Shown piece by piece: positions 27,485 through 35,662 of a stretch of 64,000 nt of DNA. The DNA comes from Bog-473 sp963755375 (GTDB lineage: Bacteria > Actinomycetota > Acidimicrobiia > Acidimicrobiales > RAAP-2), in the NCBI GenBank assembly GCA_963755375.1, contig CAVWKG010000002.1, forward strand, positions 62,001-126,000. The letters run 5' to 3'. Under the pieces are notes generated by a model. It made no database searches. It saw nothing but the letters and a program-made list of their open reading frames with translations, and was not told the origin of the DNA. The translations under genes and the position numbers were made by a program. The stretch's first letter is position 1. Every line of letters starts with the position of its first letter.

Positions 27485-28437
27485 TCAGTCGGCGAGGAAT
27501 GGAAGGAGGGCGGCCAAAAACTCTTCGGGCTTTTCGAGGTGTGGGATGTGACCGCACTCGGGAATTACAACTCGCTTGGCTTGAGGGATGTCCTTGGCCG
27601 CCTCCTCCGAAAGGGTCTGGAAATCGCCGAGTCGGTCGAACTCCTCGGGACTTGCGTATTGACCCAGGGGAACAACATGGTCTTCGGCGCCCACTATGAG
27701 CAGTGTGGGGGGCTTGATGAGGTGGTATTCGTGTCTTACTGCTGCTGATAGATCATCTGAAAGGTAAGGGCTGCAGATCGTGCCCACTCCTGATAGTTGG
27801 GGCTTAGCGTCACCCGCACCAAGATGTCGGCCAGGGGATCGCACACTCTTGGATCGGGGTGCACGAAGTATCCGTTGACGTAGTCCCGTATCACGTTCGG
27901 GTCCGTCCAGTTGACTTCGTGGTCGTACAAGGTTTCATCGGTCTGCGGGGGAATGCCGATCCGGTAGTCGGCGAACCCGAGCGGGTCCTCCAGGACGAGA
28001 TGCGTCACGCGGTCTGGGTACATGAGTGTGAACCGAACAGCGGTCACCCCACCTGTCGAATGTCCGAGCACCGAAACATCGCCAACTCCGAGGTGGTCCA
28101 AGAGTGCCGCAGTGTTGTGAGCGAACATGTGGAAGCTGTAGTGAAAGTCTGGCTTCGGTGACTTTCCCCAACCGAACTGATCAGGAGCCACCACCCGATA
28201 GCCGGCCTCAGTCAGGGCTTCAATCACGTTCAGGAAGTAGTACCCACCAAAGGCTTTGCCGTGCATCAGAATGGCCGTCTTCCCGTTGGACGCTGCCTTC
28301 GGTGGAACGTCCATATAAGCCATCTTCAGTGACTTCAGATCACTGGTGACCGGAAAGAATCCGACTGGATGCGAATACGTGTACTCCTCCAGGCAAATGC
28401 CGAGAGCCGGCAGCAAATCGATCGTTGGGGCGGCCAT
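27485..28437 (-). pseudogene. Alpha/beta hydrolase, frameshifted
   Basis: The 5' frame (28437 to 27736) has 'ILMHGKAFGGYYF' (oxyanion region), 'APDQFGWGKS' and the nucleophile elbow 'LGHSTGG' with Ser. It stops after 'MIYQQQ'. The other frame (about 27790 to 27485) supplies 'PTLLIVGAEDHVVPLG' (catalytic Asp) and 'VIPECGHIPHLEKPEEFLAALLPFL' (catalytic His). All triad residues therefore survive, but the gene is split near 27740-27790. It is haloalkane-dehalogenase/esterase-like in plan; substrate unknown. Confidence 0.8.
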
Positions 28438-28548
28438 TGCCGAAGGTTAGGTCTGCTCAACACGGATGGCTCATGGTCTGGAAAGGCGTGCATAGCTACT
28501 CGGAAGCGGATGAGAAAGCTTTGTTTCCGCTCCAAACTGAGCGCTGTA

Positions 28549-28636
28549 GGGGTGAGTCCCCGTACGCCGCGTACGAGCGCCGCTGCCTAACAGCCAGGAG
28601 CCACGTCGGTCCCGTAGTGCCGGAAAAGTTCGGTGG
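28549..28636 (+). repeat. Palindromic intergenic element, possibly two overlapping copies
   Basis: GGGGTGAGTCCCCGTACGCCG matches the left half of copies at 33181 and 35181. GTCCCGTAGTGCCGGAAAAG about 50 bp later looks like a second left half. The next plus gene starts 8 bp beyond. Confidence 0.4.
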
Positions 28637-28643
28637 TTGACTG

Positions 28644-29744
28644 TTGGACGTGTCCGATCTGGAGCTGCTTCGAGAAGCGAGCCTTAGCTTCGCCCATACC
28701 CAGGCACGCGGGTTCTCGGCGCTCTACGAGCGCCTGTCGCTCGGTATCGCCGACGACGAGGACTTGCTCGCTCTACTTGGTGAAGCCCCTGCTGGACAGA
28801 GACGGCCAACGCTCCTCTTGGCCGCAGTCCATGATCTCCTTCTCGGAGGCACGCGGCACCCCTTGGCCGACTTCTACCTCAGCGTCACCGATAGTCCTAG
28901 AACCGATGATCCCTGGGTCGCTTTTCGTGACTTCTGCCACACATTTCGACCCGCCATCGAATCTCGGATCGAGCACGGTGCCACCCAGACCAACGAAATC
29001 CGCCGTGCTGCCGCGCTCATGATCGGCCTGCACTACGTCCAGGCCACTGCGTCTCGACCGATACGGCTAGTCGAACTCGGGGCCAGCGCAGGACTTCTGC
29101 TTGCCTTCGACCGATACCGGTTCGAGTTCACCCGCCGTCAGATCGGACCGCAAACCTCTTCGGTGCTGATTCCCGTATCGACCGATGAGGAGACGGAGAC
29201 CTTGCTGGGCAGCGCTGTCCCATCGCTCACGGCCCGAGTGGGGGTGGACCTTCAGCCGATCGACCTGCACGACGCACGGCAACGGCAATGGCTTGACGCA
29301 TTTGTATGGCCAGAGGCGAGCGATGACCGACAGCGGCTTCGAGCGGCCATGCAACTGGTAGCGGAAGACCCGCCTCAAGTCCTTTGCGGCGACGCGATCG
29401 AGATCCTTCCCCGCCTCCTCGCTGACGACGCCACCGACACCCACCCGGTTGTCTTCCACACAACACTTCTGACCTACCTCGATCGCGACCAACGCCGCGC
29501 TCTCTTCGAGGTCCTCGGCGAGGCCGGAGCCTCTCGAGATTTGTCCTGGTTGCCCCTCGAAGCGCCCGGGTTTCTGACCAAAGCGAGCGTTGCCTTCGAC
29601 TTTCCTGCAGCTTTGGCCAACGACAACTCACGCCTCGTGCTGGCCCTCCGTCAGTGGACGAGCGGCACGTCCCACGATGCACTCCTCGCCAGAGTCGACG
29701 CTTACGGCCGATCGATGGACCGTGGGCTTCGACCTGACACTTGA
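28644..29744 (+). CDS. DUF2332 family protein
   Basis: This 366-residue protein has the DUF2332 plan: an N-terminal helical part ('FAHTQARGFSALYERLSLGIADDEDLLALL'), 'RPTLLLAAVHDLLL...HPLADFY', 'RLVELGASAGLLLAFDRY' resembling a SAM- or nucleotide-binding glycine loop, and 'VVFHTTLLTYLDRDQRRAL'. The 'ELGASAGL' loop suggests a methyltransferase-like fold, but the family's activity is unknown. The start is TTG at 28644, or possibly GTG at 28650. A palindromic element follows 2 bp after the stop. Confidence 0.85.
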   Translation: MDVSDLELLREASLSFAHTQARGFSALYERLSLGIADDEDLLALLGEAPAGQRRPTLLLAAVHDLLLGGTRHPLADFYLSVTDSPRTDDPWVAFRDFCHTFRPAIESRIEHGATQTNEIRRAAALMIGLHYVQATASRPIRLVELGASAGLLLAFDRYRFEFTRRQIGPQTSSVLIPVSTDEETETLLGSAVPSLTARVGVDLQPIDLHDARQRQWLDAFVWPEASDDRQRLRAAMQLVAEDPPQVLCGDAIEILPRLLADDATDTHPVVFHTTLLTYLDRDQRRALFEVLGEAGASRDLSWLPLEAPGFLTKASVAFDFPAALANDNSRLVLALRQWTSGTSHDALLARVDAYGRSMDRGLRPDT

Positions 29745-29746
29745 TC

Positions 29747-29799
29747 AGGGTGCCCAGATCGCCGGGACCGTGGGACACTTCGGCACAACTGGGGCAGCC
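29747..29799 (+). repeat. Palindromic intergenic element (best full-length copy)
   Basis: GGGTGCCCAGATCGCCGGGACC...GGACACTTCGGCACAACTGGGGC. Left GGGTGCCCAG and right CTGGGGCAGCC are imperfectly complementary. The inner part matches the copy at 37626 in about 27 of 30 positions. Confidence 0.65.
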
Positions 29800-29924
29800 A
29801 ATAGTCCGGCCGAGGTCCACCAGATTTGCCCACAAGTGGATGCGCCTGACACCTGGTGCATGAGGTGGTTCATATGAGTAGGGTCCCTTTCGCAGTACAT
29901 GAGCCACGAACCTGAGGAGCGAAT

Positions 29925-30191
29925 GTGTCGGTATTGGCGAGGTTGTCTGTTTCAGGAATGACGACGGATTCGTACGACAAGGTGTCGGAGCATCTGACGC
30001 CCCCACTTCTGGCCGCGGCGGGATTCGTCGCCCACGTGGCCTTCCTGAGAGACGGCGAGTTTCACGTGTCTGAGGTATGGGAGAGCCGTGACGACTTCCA
30101 GAACTGGTTCGACAACAATGTGAAGCCAAACGTCCCGGGTGTCAAGGTTGACGAGCTGACGGAAGTTCACAACGTCATACTCAAAAAGTAA
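29925..30191 (+). CDS. Small ABM-like dimeric barrel protein
   Basis: This 88-residue protein (MSVLARLSVSGMTTDSYDKV...) matches the small barrel family: 'AAGFVAHVAFLRDGEFHVSEVWESRDDFQNWFDNNVKP' is the typical strand-turn-strand-helix with VSEVWES. GTG at 29925 follows GAGGAG by 6 bp. Similar short barrel proteins lie at 15748 and, broken, at 35268-35530, so this fold recurs in the region. No cofactor or substrate can be assigned. Confidence 0.72.
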   Translation: MSVLARLSVSGMTTDSYDKVSEHLTPPLLAAAGFVAHVAFLRDGEFHVSEVWESRDDFQNWFDNNVKPNVPGVKVDELTEVHNVILKK

Positions 30192-30199
30192 CGCTGGGA

Positions 30200-30690
30200 C
30201 GACGGCTGGTCCGGGCGGCCGACCGCCGCGTGATCGACGCCGGCGGAATCGTGGGCCGCCACGTCGGTGACGGAGTCGTGGCGTTCTATTTGGCCGAATC
30301 CCTTAGGTCCGAGTCGGCTGCCGCCCGAGCGTGCATCGACGCAGCCCGATCGCTGCGAGCTGCGGTCGCGGAGGTGGCGGCGCGCGTGGACTCGAGGAGG
30401 GAGACGTGACCTTGCGGTTCGGTCTCCACTGGGGGTCCACGCTCTACGTGGGGACATCTCGACCGGCGGCCGCAAGGAGGTTACCGCCCTCGGGGACGAG
30501 GTCAACGAGGGAGCTCGGATCGAAGCGTGCGCCGGTGGCGGTCGCACACTTGCGCCCAAGGCACCGGTCGAACGCCTGGACACCACGGGCGCAGTGGCCC
30601 TGGGCCTCGATCCCGATCGGGTCAGCTACACCGCCCTGGCCCACCTGTCGACGGCCGAGGACAAAGCCCGTCGGGACGCGCGGTCTGCGA
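30200..30690 (+). pseudogene. Class III adenylate/guanylate cyclase domain, degraded
   Basis: Three frames in succession encode one cyclase homology domain. They are 'GGIVGRHVGDGVVAFYLAE...' (30250-30400), 'LEEGDVTLRFGLHWGSTLYVG' (about 30395-30455) and 'GDISTGGRKEVTALGDEVNEGARIEAC...RVSYTALAHL' (about 30450-30690). The order and spacing are those of an intact domain, including the GDGVVAF metal-binding segment and the ALGDEVNEGARI transition-state region. The N-terminus with the first metal Asp is absent and two frameshifts are needed, so the gene is dead. Confidence 0.78.
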
Positions 30691-30851
30691 CGTTTGACCA
30701 AGGTTCCTGCCACGGTCCCAGCGGCGTCCGTTTCACCTGCATGCTCCTGGACTCCCCCTTCCTGAATGATCCGAGATCAGGGTCGACCTGCCCCCTAGCG
30801 CCGGACCGGGGTGACGCTGAGGCACTCATTCAAGAGCGCGAAGCTGCTGAC

Positions 30852-31547
30852 ATGAACGACAAGGACCTACTGGCTGAGCAGCGGTCCTACTATCGCGCTC
30901 GAGCGCCTGAGTACGACGAATGGTGGCAGCGACGGGGCCGGTTCGACCGGGGCGAGGAGGAGCTGCTCGAATGGCAGCGACAAGTAACGGCCGTGGACGA
31001 CGCCCTAACTTGTTTTGGAGCCAGGGGCTCGGTCTTGGAACTCGCCGGAGGTACTGGCTGGTGGACCGAGCGTCTCGCTCGCACAGCCGACAGCCTCACC
31101 GTTGTGGACAGTTCACCCGAGGTCCTCGCCCTCAACCAGGAACGGGTGGGACGCTCCGACGTGAACTATGTCGTGGCGGATCTCTTCGATTGGCGAGCCG
31201 ACTCCCACTATGACGTGGTGTTCTTCTCCTTCTGGCTCTCGCACGTGCCAAGGTCCCGATTTGGCGAGTTCTGGTCGCTCCTTCACTCATGCCTCACTCC
31301 CTCCGGACGTGCGTTCCTCATCGACAATCGAAACGATCCGCAACCAGAGACGACTGCAGAGGACCCATTCGTCATCAAATACGACGCTGACCTGCACTTG
31401 CGTCGTCTCAGGGACGGATCCGAGTACCGGGTCGTGAATGTGATGTACGAGCCAGTTGAGCTGCAGTCGCTCATCGACGCTGAGGGCTGGAAGGCTGAGA
31501 TCCAAGCGACGCGGTGGTTCATTTTCGGTTCAGCCCGTCGAAGCTGA
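30852..31547 (+). CDS. SAM-dependent class I methyltransferase
   Basis: This 231-residue enzyme has motif I 'GSVLELAGGTGWWTERLA' (SAM loop), motif II 'LTVVDSSPEVLALN', 'NYVVADLFDW' and 'YDVVFFSFWLSHVP' (motif IV). It begins MNDKDLLAEQRSYYRARAPEYDEWW, typical of small-molecule methyltransferases of the Methyltransf_11/25 type. The substrate is unknown. ATG 30852 is chosen; the frame continues upstream only through the cyclase remnant. A palindromic element follows 6 bp after the stop. Confidence 0.88.
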   Translation: MNDKDLLAEQRSYYRARAPEYDEWWQRRGRFDRGEEELLEWQRQVTAVDDALTCFGARGSVLELAGGTGWWTERLARTADSLTVVDSSPEVLALNQERVGRSDVNYVVADLFDWRADSHYDVVFFSFWLSHVPRSRFGEFWSLLHSCLTPSGRAFLIDNRNDPQPETTAEDPFVIKYDADLHLRRLRDGSEYRVVNVMYEPVELQSLIDAEGWKAEIQATRWFIFGSARRS

Positions 31548-31552
31548 ATCGG

Positions 31553-31604
31553 ACTGCCCCTATCGCCATCGGTTCGCAGGGCGGATGGGTGGGTCAGCGG
31601 TAGC
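31553..31604 (+). repeat. Palindromic intergenic element, degenerate
   Basis: GACTGCCCCTATCGCCATCGG followed by GGGCGGATGGGTGGG. The next frame starts 9 bp beyond. Confidence 0.38.
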
Positions 31605-31612
31605 TTGCCTTC

Positions 31613-31932
31613 GTGGCCAGCTTCGACGACGGCACCTTGCACATCGACTTTGACCGGCGAGAGGTCACGGTCGAGGGGAATCCTATCGAGTTGACCCCGA
31701 TTGAGTACCGGTTCTCGTTGCGCTCGTCAGCCACCCAGGTCAGGTGCTCTCGCTGGAACAACTTGTGGCAACATGGGGCGACCCCGATCAGGTTGCGCCC
31801 CGGAGAGCCACCTACACAGTCATTCGACTCCGACGCAAGATGGGCTGGGATTTGGCGGGTAAGGACGGGCCGCCGCTTGAGACGGTGCCAGGCCAAGGTT
31901 ACCGCTGGCGGTCAAAGGTCCATAGGGACTGA
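31613..31932 (+). pseudogene. Winged-helix (OmpR/PhoB C-terminal) DNA-binding domain, frameshifted
   Basis: The first frame encodes 'ASFDDGTLHIDFDRREVTVEGNPIELTPIEYRF'. After about 31715 a second frame continues 'VLSLEQLVATWGDPDQVAPRRATYTVIRLRRKMGWD...ETVPGQGYRW'. Joined, they form a complete Trans_reg_C domain with recognition helix and the final GxGYRW wing. There is no receiver domain upstream, so this was a stand-alone DNA-binding domain or a fragment. A one-base shift inactivates it. Confidence 0.78.
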
Positions 31933-31935
31933 ACC

Positions 31936-32000
31936 CCGAACGTCACCGAAAGCCGGAAGGGTGTCACCGTGCGAATCAGGCACAACGGGGAGATCCCCTG
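31936..32000 (+). repeat. Palindromic intergenic element, degenerate
   Basis: CCGAACGTCACCGAAAGCCGG, GGGTGTCACC and CAGGCACAACGGGG follow in the order seen at 24092, four bases after the winged-helix stop. Confidence 0.4.
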
Positions 32001-32039
32001 ACCGACACGACGAGCCCCTGATAAGCCGATTCCGAGGGA

Positions 32040-33119
32040 CTAAGCAGGCACTTCGGCGACCACGACGGCGACGTTGTCACGACCGCCATGACGGACGGCA
32101 CGGTCGATCAGGTTGTCAACGATCGCCACTAGGTCCCCGCCCCCGGCCATGGCGTTGGCGATCTCCTCTCCAGACAGCTCGTTATACATGCCATCCGTAC
32201 AAAGGACGATCCGATCTCCTTCTTCGACGACAAGAGTCCTGCGGTCGATCTTCACATCGGGCCCTACGCCGAGTGCTCGGGTCAGAATCCCGTAGTGGGG
32301 GTGCTCGGGGGCTTCTTCGTCCCGTAGCTCTCCGCGTTGGATGAGTTCGCCCGTCACGCTGTGGTCCTGAGTCAGCTGGGTCAGCGCACCCTCATGCCAC
32401 AGAAGGGCTCGGCTATCGCCAACGTTGACGACGGCAATATGTCCGTCTGCCAGCAATCCAGCCGCGCAGATTGTGGTGCCCATGCCGTCCAATCCGACCC
32501 GCGCGTCCGCACGGTCCCGGATCGCCCAGTTCGCGGCACGCACGGCCGCTTCGAGCTCGTCCAGTGATTGGCCTGTAAAGACAGCGGGAACCACGCCGGC
32601 GGCGATATTCGCTGCGATCTCGCCGCCAAGATGTCCTCCCATCCCGTCGGCGACAAGCACAAGGCGATCCGTCCTCACGATGGCATCTTCGTTGTTCTCG
32701 CGGAGCTGCCCGATGTCGGTACGACCCGCGGTTCGCAATCTGGTCACGATCTCCTCCTTGGAGTCTGGGTTAGCGGTAGGGAACATTGGGTCCTCGCTCG
32801 CTTCGAACAGATGGCGGGCAAGAGCGAGCGCATCCTGGCGACGATTGGCATCGGTTTGGAGCTGTCTTGCCCAGAACTCGAGCTGTGTCCGGGAAGGTTT
32901 GCGAACAAATGCACCGATCTCTACGAGCGGCACGCCCGCTTGTCGTAGGGCATCAATCACTCGGGCATCAGCCAACTGGCCTGGCGAGTAGAAGCGGTAT
33001 CCCGAGCCCGGGTCTACGGCTGCCGGCGCCAGGAGGCCCTCGGTGGCATACGTCCTGAGTCGTTTGGCTGATAATCCAGAGCGCTCCGAGAACTCGCCTA
33101 TTGGCATGAGATCGTCCAC
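32040..33119 (-). CDS. MerR-type regulator fused to a PP2C protein phosphatase
   Basis: This 359-residue protein joins two domains rarely found together. Residues about 5-75 are a MerR winged helix ('MPIGEFSERSGLSAKRLRTYATEGLLAPAAVDPGSGYRFY'), followed by a helical linker. Residues about 130-358 are a PP2C/PPM Ser/Thr phosphatase, with 'RTDIGQLRENNEDAI' (metal Asp region), 'VLVADGMGGHLGGE', 'VVNVGDSRALLW', 'LCTDGMYNELS' and 'GGRDNVAVVV'. All usual metal-binding Asp residues appear present. It may link dephosphorylation to transcription. The start is GTG 33117-33119 or ATG 33105-33107. No partner kinase is adjacent. Confidence 0.9.
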   Translation of the reverse strand: MDDLMPIGEFSERSGLSAKRLRTYATEGLLAPAAVDPGSGYRFYSPGQLADARVIDALRQAGVPLVEIGAFVRKPSRTQLEFWARQLQTDANRRQDALALARHLFEASEDPMFPTANPDSKEEIVTRLRTAGRTDIGQLRENNEDAIVRTDRLVLVADGMGGHLGGEIAANIAAGVVPAVFTGQSLDELEAAVRAANWAIRDRADARVGLDGMGTTICAAGLLADGHIAVVNVGDSRALLWHEGALTQLTQDHSVTGELIQRGELRDEEAPEHPHYGILTRALGVGPDVKIDRRTLVVEEGDRIVLCTDGMYNELSGEEIANAMAGGGDLVAIVDNLIDRAVRHGGRDNVAVVVAEVPA

Positions 33120-33180
33120 AAGATGAAGTGTGAACCCTCCCCGATGGTGAGAGTCAAGCGGACTGTTCGGGGCCTACTAC

Positions 33181-33238
33181 ATGTCCCCGTACGTTGCCGG
33201 AAGTGGGTGGCACTCAAGCAGGCACCTTGGGGACACTT
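33181..33238 (+). repeat. Palindromic intergenic element next to an IS110 remnant
   Basis: GTCCCCGTACGTTGCCGGAAGTGGGTGGCAC then AGGCACCTTGGGGACACTTC. GTCCCC and GGGGAC are inverted arms. It ends 2 bp before the transposase remnant and is plus-oriented beside minus-strand genes. Confidence 0.6.
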
Positions 33239-33239
33239 C

Positions 33240-33353
33240 TCACCTGGTCGTCAGGAGGCCTCGACCGCTGGATAGGCGGATGCGTTCATCATCTCCAATG
33301 GCCACCGTCGTGTGGTTCGCCTTGTGGGGATCGACCCCGATGATCACCGACAT
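33240..33353 (-). pseudogene. N-terminal remnant of an IS110-family transposase
   Basis: A 37-codon frame with AGGAGG upstream encodes 'MSVIIGVDPHKANHTTVAIG', the RuvC-like start of IS110-family DEDD transposases, including the first catalytic Asp. It loses homology after about 24 codons and stops. The remaining roughly 350 codons are absent, so the element is dead. Confidence 0.8.
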
Positions 33354-33435
33354 GAGCACCTCCTGTTGGTTGATCGGCAACCGCGAGGGCACTCCTGATT
33401 TGGATCTGGTGCACACACTCCTCTTTTGAGCCACT

Positions 33436-33718
33436 TCGTGTCCGCGGGCGCCGTCCAGGTTTCGAATGGCCCGACGACGACGTTCACGCCACGTCGGTGG
33501 GCGATGGCGGCCACCCGCTGGTCCGGCTCCACACCGAGAACTTCGCACCCGCGATCGAGGAACAGCTGCGACGCGATGCCCGTGCCGCACCCGACGTCCA
33601 AGACTCGTCGTGTGTCCACGGCATCGACCGCCGCTGCCGGGTAGGACGCTCGCGCGCGGTCGTATTGCTCAACGTCGTACCCGAACGACGGACGGCGGTC
33701 ATCGTCCACGCGCACCAT
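33436..33718 (-). pseudogene. SAM-dependent methyltransferase truncated beside the IS110 remnant
   Basis: About 90 codons survive: 'MVRVDDDRRPSFGYDVEQYDRARASYP', then motif I 'RVLDVGCGTGIASQLFLDRG' and 'VLGVEPDQRVAAIA', ending around 'GPFETWTAP'. Beyond this point the frame runs into IS110 sequence. The rest of the enzyme is missing, consistent with insertion of the element followed by deletion of the 3' part. Confidence 0.78.
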
Positions 33719-34049
33719 CGTTGTAGGCGCGTCGAGTGCTCTGGGTGTCCCCGATCGATTCCGGGTAGGGGTGCCGCCGTGCGGCATTTCGGGGCTAGGG
33801 CGACCAGGCTTGATTTGGCCAGCAAGAATGGTGCCATGGGAGACGGTGCACGTCCGGGCGAACTGTCGTCAACGACGCTTTGATCAATGAGATCCTGACG
33901 GCAGGTCGTCCCAGGACTGCCCATCAGGTGGGTTCAGCATCCACCCCCAATGCAATACAGACGTTCCTCACCGAACATAAAGGGTGGAGTCTGGTGCTCT
34001 TTGAGAGACGTACGGATTAGCCAAGTTCGCCGTGCCCGTGTCACTCACA

Positions 34050-34616
34050 TCAGCCCGCTTGACGTTTGCGGACCCGCCGATCGACAAACGGCGCCAATAG
34101 GTACATACGCACACCATTGAGCACCAAAAAGGTTGTGAAGAGCAGAAGAAACACCAAGTTGTCGAAAATCGCCGACAAGGCGCCTATTGCAATTCCCAGA
34201 GTCAGCAGGTTGATGATTGAGATTCTCTTCCGGAAGGTAGACCGTCGGAATCGGTCTACCTGCTCCTTGGAAGCACCGGCGTCCTGCTCCTTGGAAGCAC
34301 CGGCGTCCTGCTGCTTGGTAGCACCGGCGTTGGCTATGCGACGGTCGACGTGGACCCCGGGGATACCAGGCTCCTGGAACTTACGTCGCTCCTCCATCAC
34401 TTCGTCAGTGTTGAAAATATGGCTAAAGACGTGGTCGTCAGATAGACGACGCAGGCGGTAGCCACTGGCAAGCACCTCAGCCACGGCAAAACCGCCCGTC
34501 CAGCGGCGAAGAAAGGAGTTCCAAACACAGGCCATCATTCCGACTGCCAGCTGTACCTCGGAATCGCCGACCTCACCTTCCAGAAGGTCGCCTTCTGACT
34601 CTGGTGTGCTCGTCAT
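34050..34616 (-). CDS. Membrane protein with DAGASKEQ repeats, unknown function
   Basis: This 188-residue protein has an acidic N-terminus (MTSTPESEGDLLEGEVGDSE), a soluble middle ('RRLSDDHVFSHIFNTDEVMEERRKFQEPGIPGVH'), a short tandem repeat (ATKQQ-DAGASKEQ-DAGASKEQ) and two hydrophobic helices near the C-terminus ('ISIINLLTLGIAIGAL', 'LVFLLLFTTFLVLNGV'). ATG 34614-34616 follows GGGGGAG by 5 bp. I do not recognise a family. It is divergent from the DUF4279 gene across a palindromic element. Confidence 0.65.
   Translation of the reverse strand: MTSTPESEGDLLEGEVGDSEVQLAVGMMACVWNSFLRRWTGGFAVAEVLASGYRLRRLSDDHVFSHIFNTDEVMEERRKFQEPGIPGVHVDRRIANAGATKQQDAGASKEQDAGASKEQVDRFRRSTFRKRISIINLLTLGIAIGALSAIFDNLVFLLLFTTFLVLNGVRMYLLAPFVDRRVRKRQAG
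34258..34332 (-). repeat. 24-bp tandem coding repeat (two exact copies plus one degenerate)
   Basis: CTGCTCCTTGGAAGCACCGG with GCGTC repeats at a 24-bp period, keeping frame and encoding DAGASKEQ units in the membrane protein. Confidence 0.85.
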
Positions 34617-34716
34617 ATCGTCTCCCCCGGGGTTAGAGGGATCGGCCTTTGTGACCATGAGCTTGAGCGCGGGCTCAGGCTGCCGTAGTAGCAAGGCGAC
34701 CAGCATGCCGATACAA

Positions 34717-34770
34717 GGTGTCCCCGTAGATTGAATAGCGCGCGTTTCGAACCCAAAGTCGGCACAATTG
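34717..34770 (+). repeat. Palindromic intergenic element
   Basis: GTGTCCCCGTAGATTGAATAG and, 30 bp on, AGTCGGCACAATTG. It lies between divergent genes; the plus-strand gene begins 5 bp beyond. Confidence 0.42.
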
Positions 34771-34774
34771 CGAA

Positions 34775-35164
34775 ATGACGGATCTATTCTCGATCGAGTT
34801 ACCGGAGGTTCGGGCAACCCTCAAAGTGACAGGAGCTCTTCAGCCCGAGGAACTGTCAGAACTATTAGGCGTACAGGGAGATTCGTATCAGGGGCCAGCA
34901 CTCACAAGGGTCTGGGAGTACTCAATCACCCGAGGACGAACGATCGATGCAGCGTCGCACTTGGAGACGATCCTTGCTGTGGTCAGTCAACACTTCCAGG
35001 AGTTCCGGGGCTTGATCATCGACAAGAGTCTCGACGTGGACCTCCAACTGTTGGTCCAGCTGGCCGCCGGAGAATCGCCAACTGGCTACGTCGATGCAAT
35101 TCGGATAGCCGAGCTAGCCGCAATGGGAGCCGGCCTCGACATCCAGCTACGCAGTCGTGAATGA
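34775..35164 (+). CDS. DUF4279 family protein
   Basis: This 129-residue protein fits DUF4279: 'EVRATLKVTGALQPEELSELLGVQGD' (strand then helix), 'RVWEYSITRGRTIDAASHLETILAVVSQHFQEFRGL' and a C-terminal strand-helix pair. DUF4279 proteins are small soluble proteins of unknown function found scattered in bacteria. ATG 34775 leaves only a few bases after a palindromic element, so any promoter must lie in the element or upstream. The stop is followed 17 bp later by another element. Confidence 0.74.
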   Translation: MTDLFSIELPEVRATLKVTGALQPEELSELLGVQGDSYQGPALTRVWEYSITRGRTIDAASHLETILAVVSQHFQEFRGLIIDKSLDVDLQLLVQLAAGESPTGYVDAIRIAELAAMGAGLDIQLRSRE

Positions 35165-35180
35165 GTTCGTCCCGCCAACA

Positions 35181-35212
35181 GGTGGTGACCCCGTACATTG
35201 ATCGCCGGTGCT
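35181..35212 (+). repeat. Palindromic intergenic element, left half
   Basis: GGTGGTGACCCCGTACATTG then ATCGCCGG, 17 bp after the DUF4279 gene. Confidence 0.5.
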
Positions 35213-35267
35213 GAGACAACAGAAGTCGGTTGAATTGTGCCACGGGCCCTTCCCGACCCGCAGGAGA

Positions 35268-35530
35268 TCAGGCCGAACCGATGACCGCGCCGAACCGGAT
35301 GGTGTCCACCGTCACGCCGGGTGCCTCCGCACCTTCGGGAGGCGCGAAAGCGCGGGCCTGCTCTTCGGTCTCGAACACCTCGATCGAGACCCCGTGCGAG
35401 TCGTCGGTAGCTACGAAGTAGGCGCCCAGGAAACCGGGGGCCCCTTTATCCTTGGAATGACCTCCTCATTGAGGCCCCGCTTGGCCTCGGCCAGGTCCGC
35501 AATGTTGGCGTGGATCACTCTGGCGTGCAT
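35268..35530 (-). pseudogene. Small ABM-like barrel protein with a one-base deletion
   Basis: The 5' frame encodes 'MHARVIHANIADLAEAKRGLNEEVIPRIKG' and then stops early. In the next frame the rest reads 'PGFLGAYFVATDD...GVSIEVFETEEQARAFAPP...GVTVDTIRFGAV'. The shift falls in a GGGGCCCCC run around 35440; adding one G restores a complete protein of about 86 residues. The break is in a homopolymer, so a sequencing error is a real alternative. Confidence 0.72.
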
Positions 35531-35662
35531 GGTTGATCTCCCTGTTCGACTGCTGACTCATCACGCTAACCGCGGCTGAGTGCGACTTCTGGTTGTGGCT
35601 ATCTCTGCACTATTCCAGTCGCCGGCCGAGAGACAATATCGGCTGGCTCTCGTAGTAGCCGT

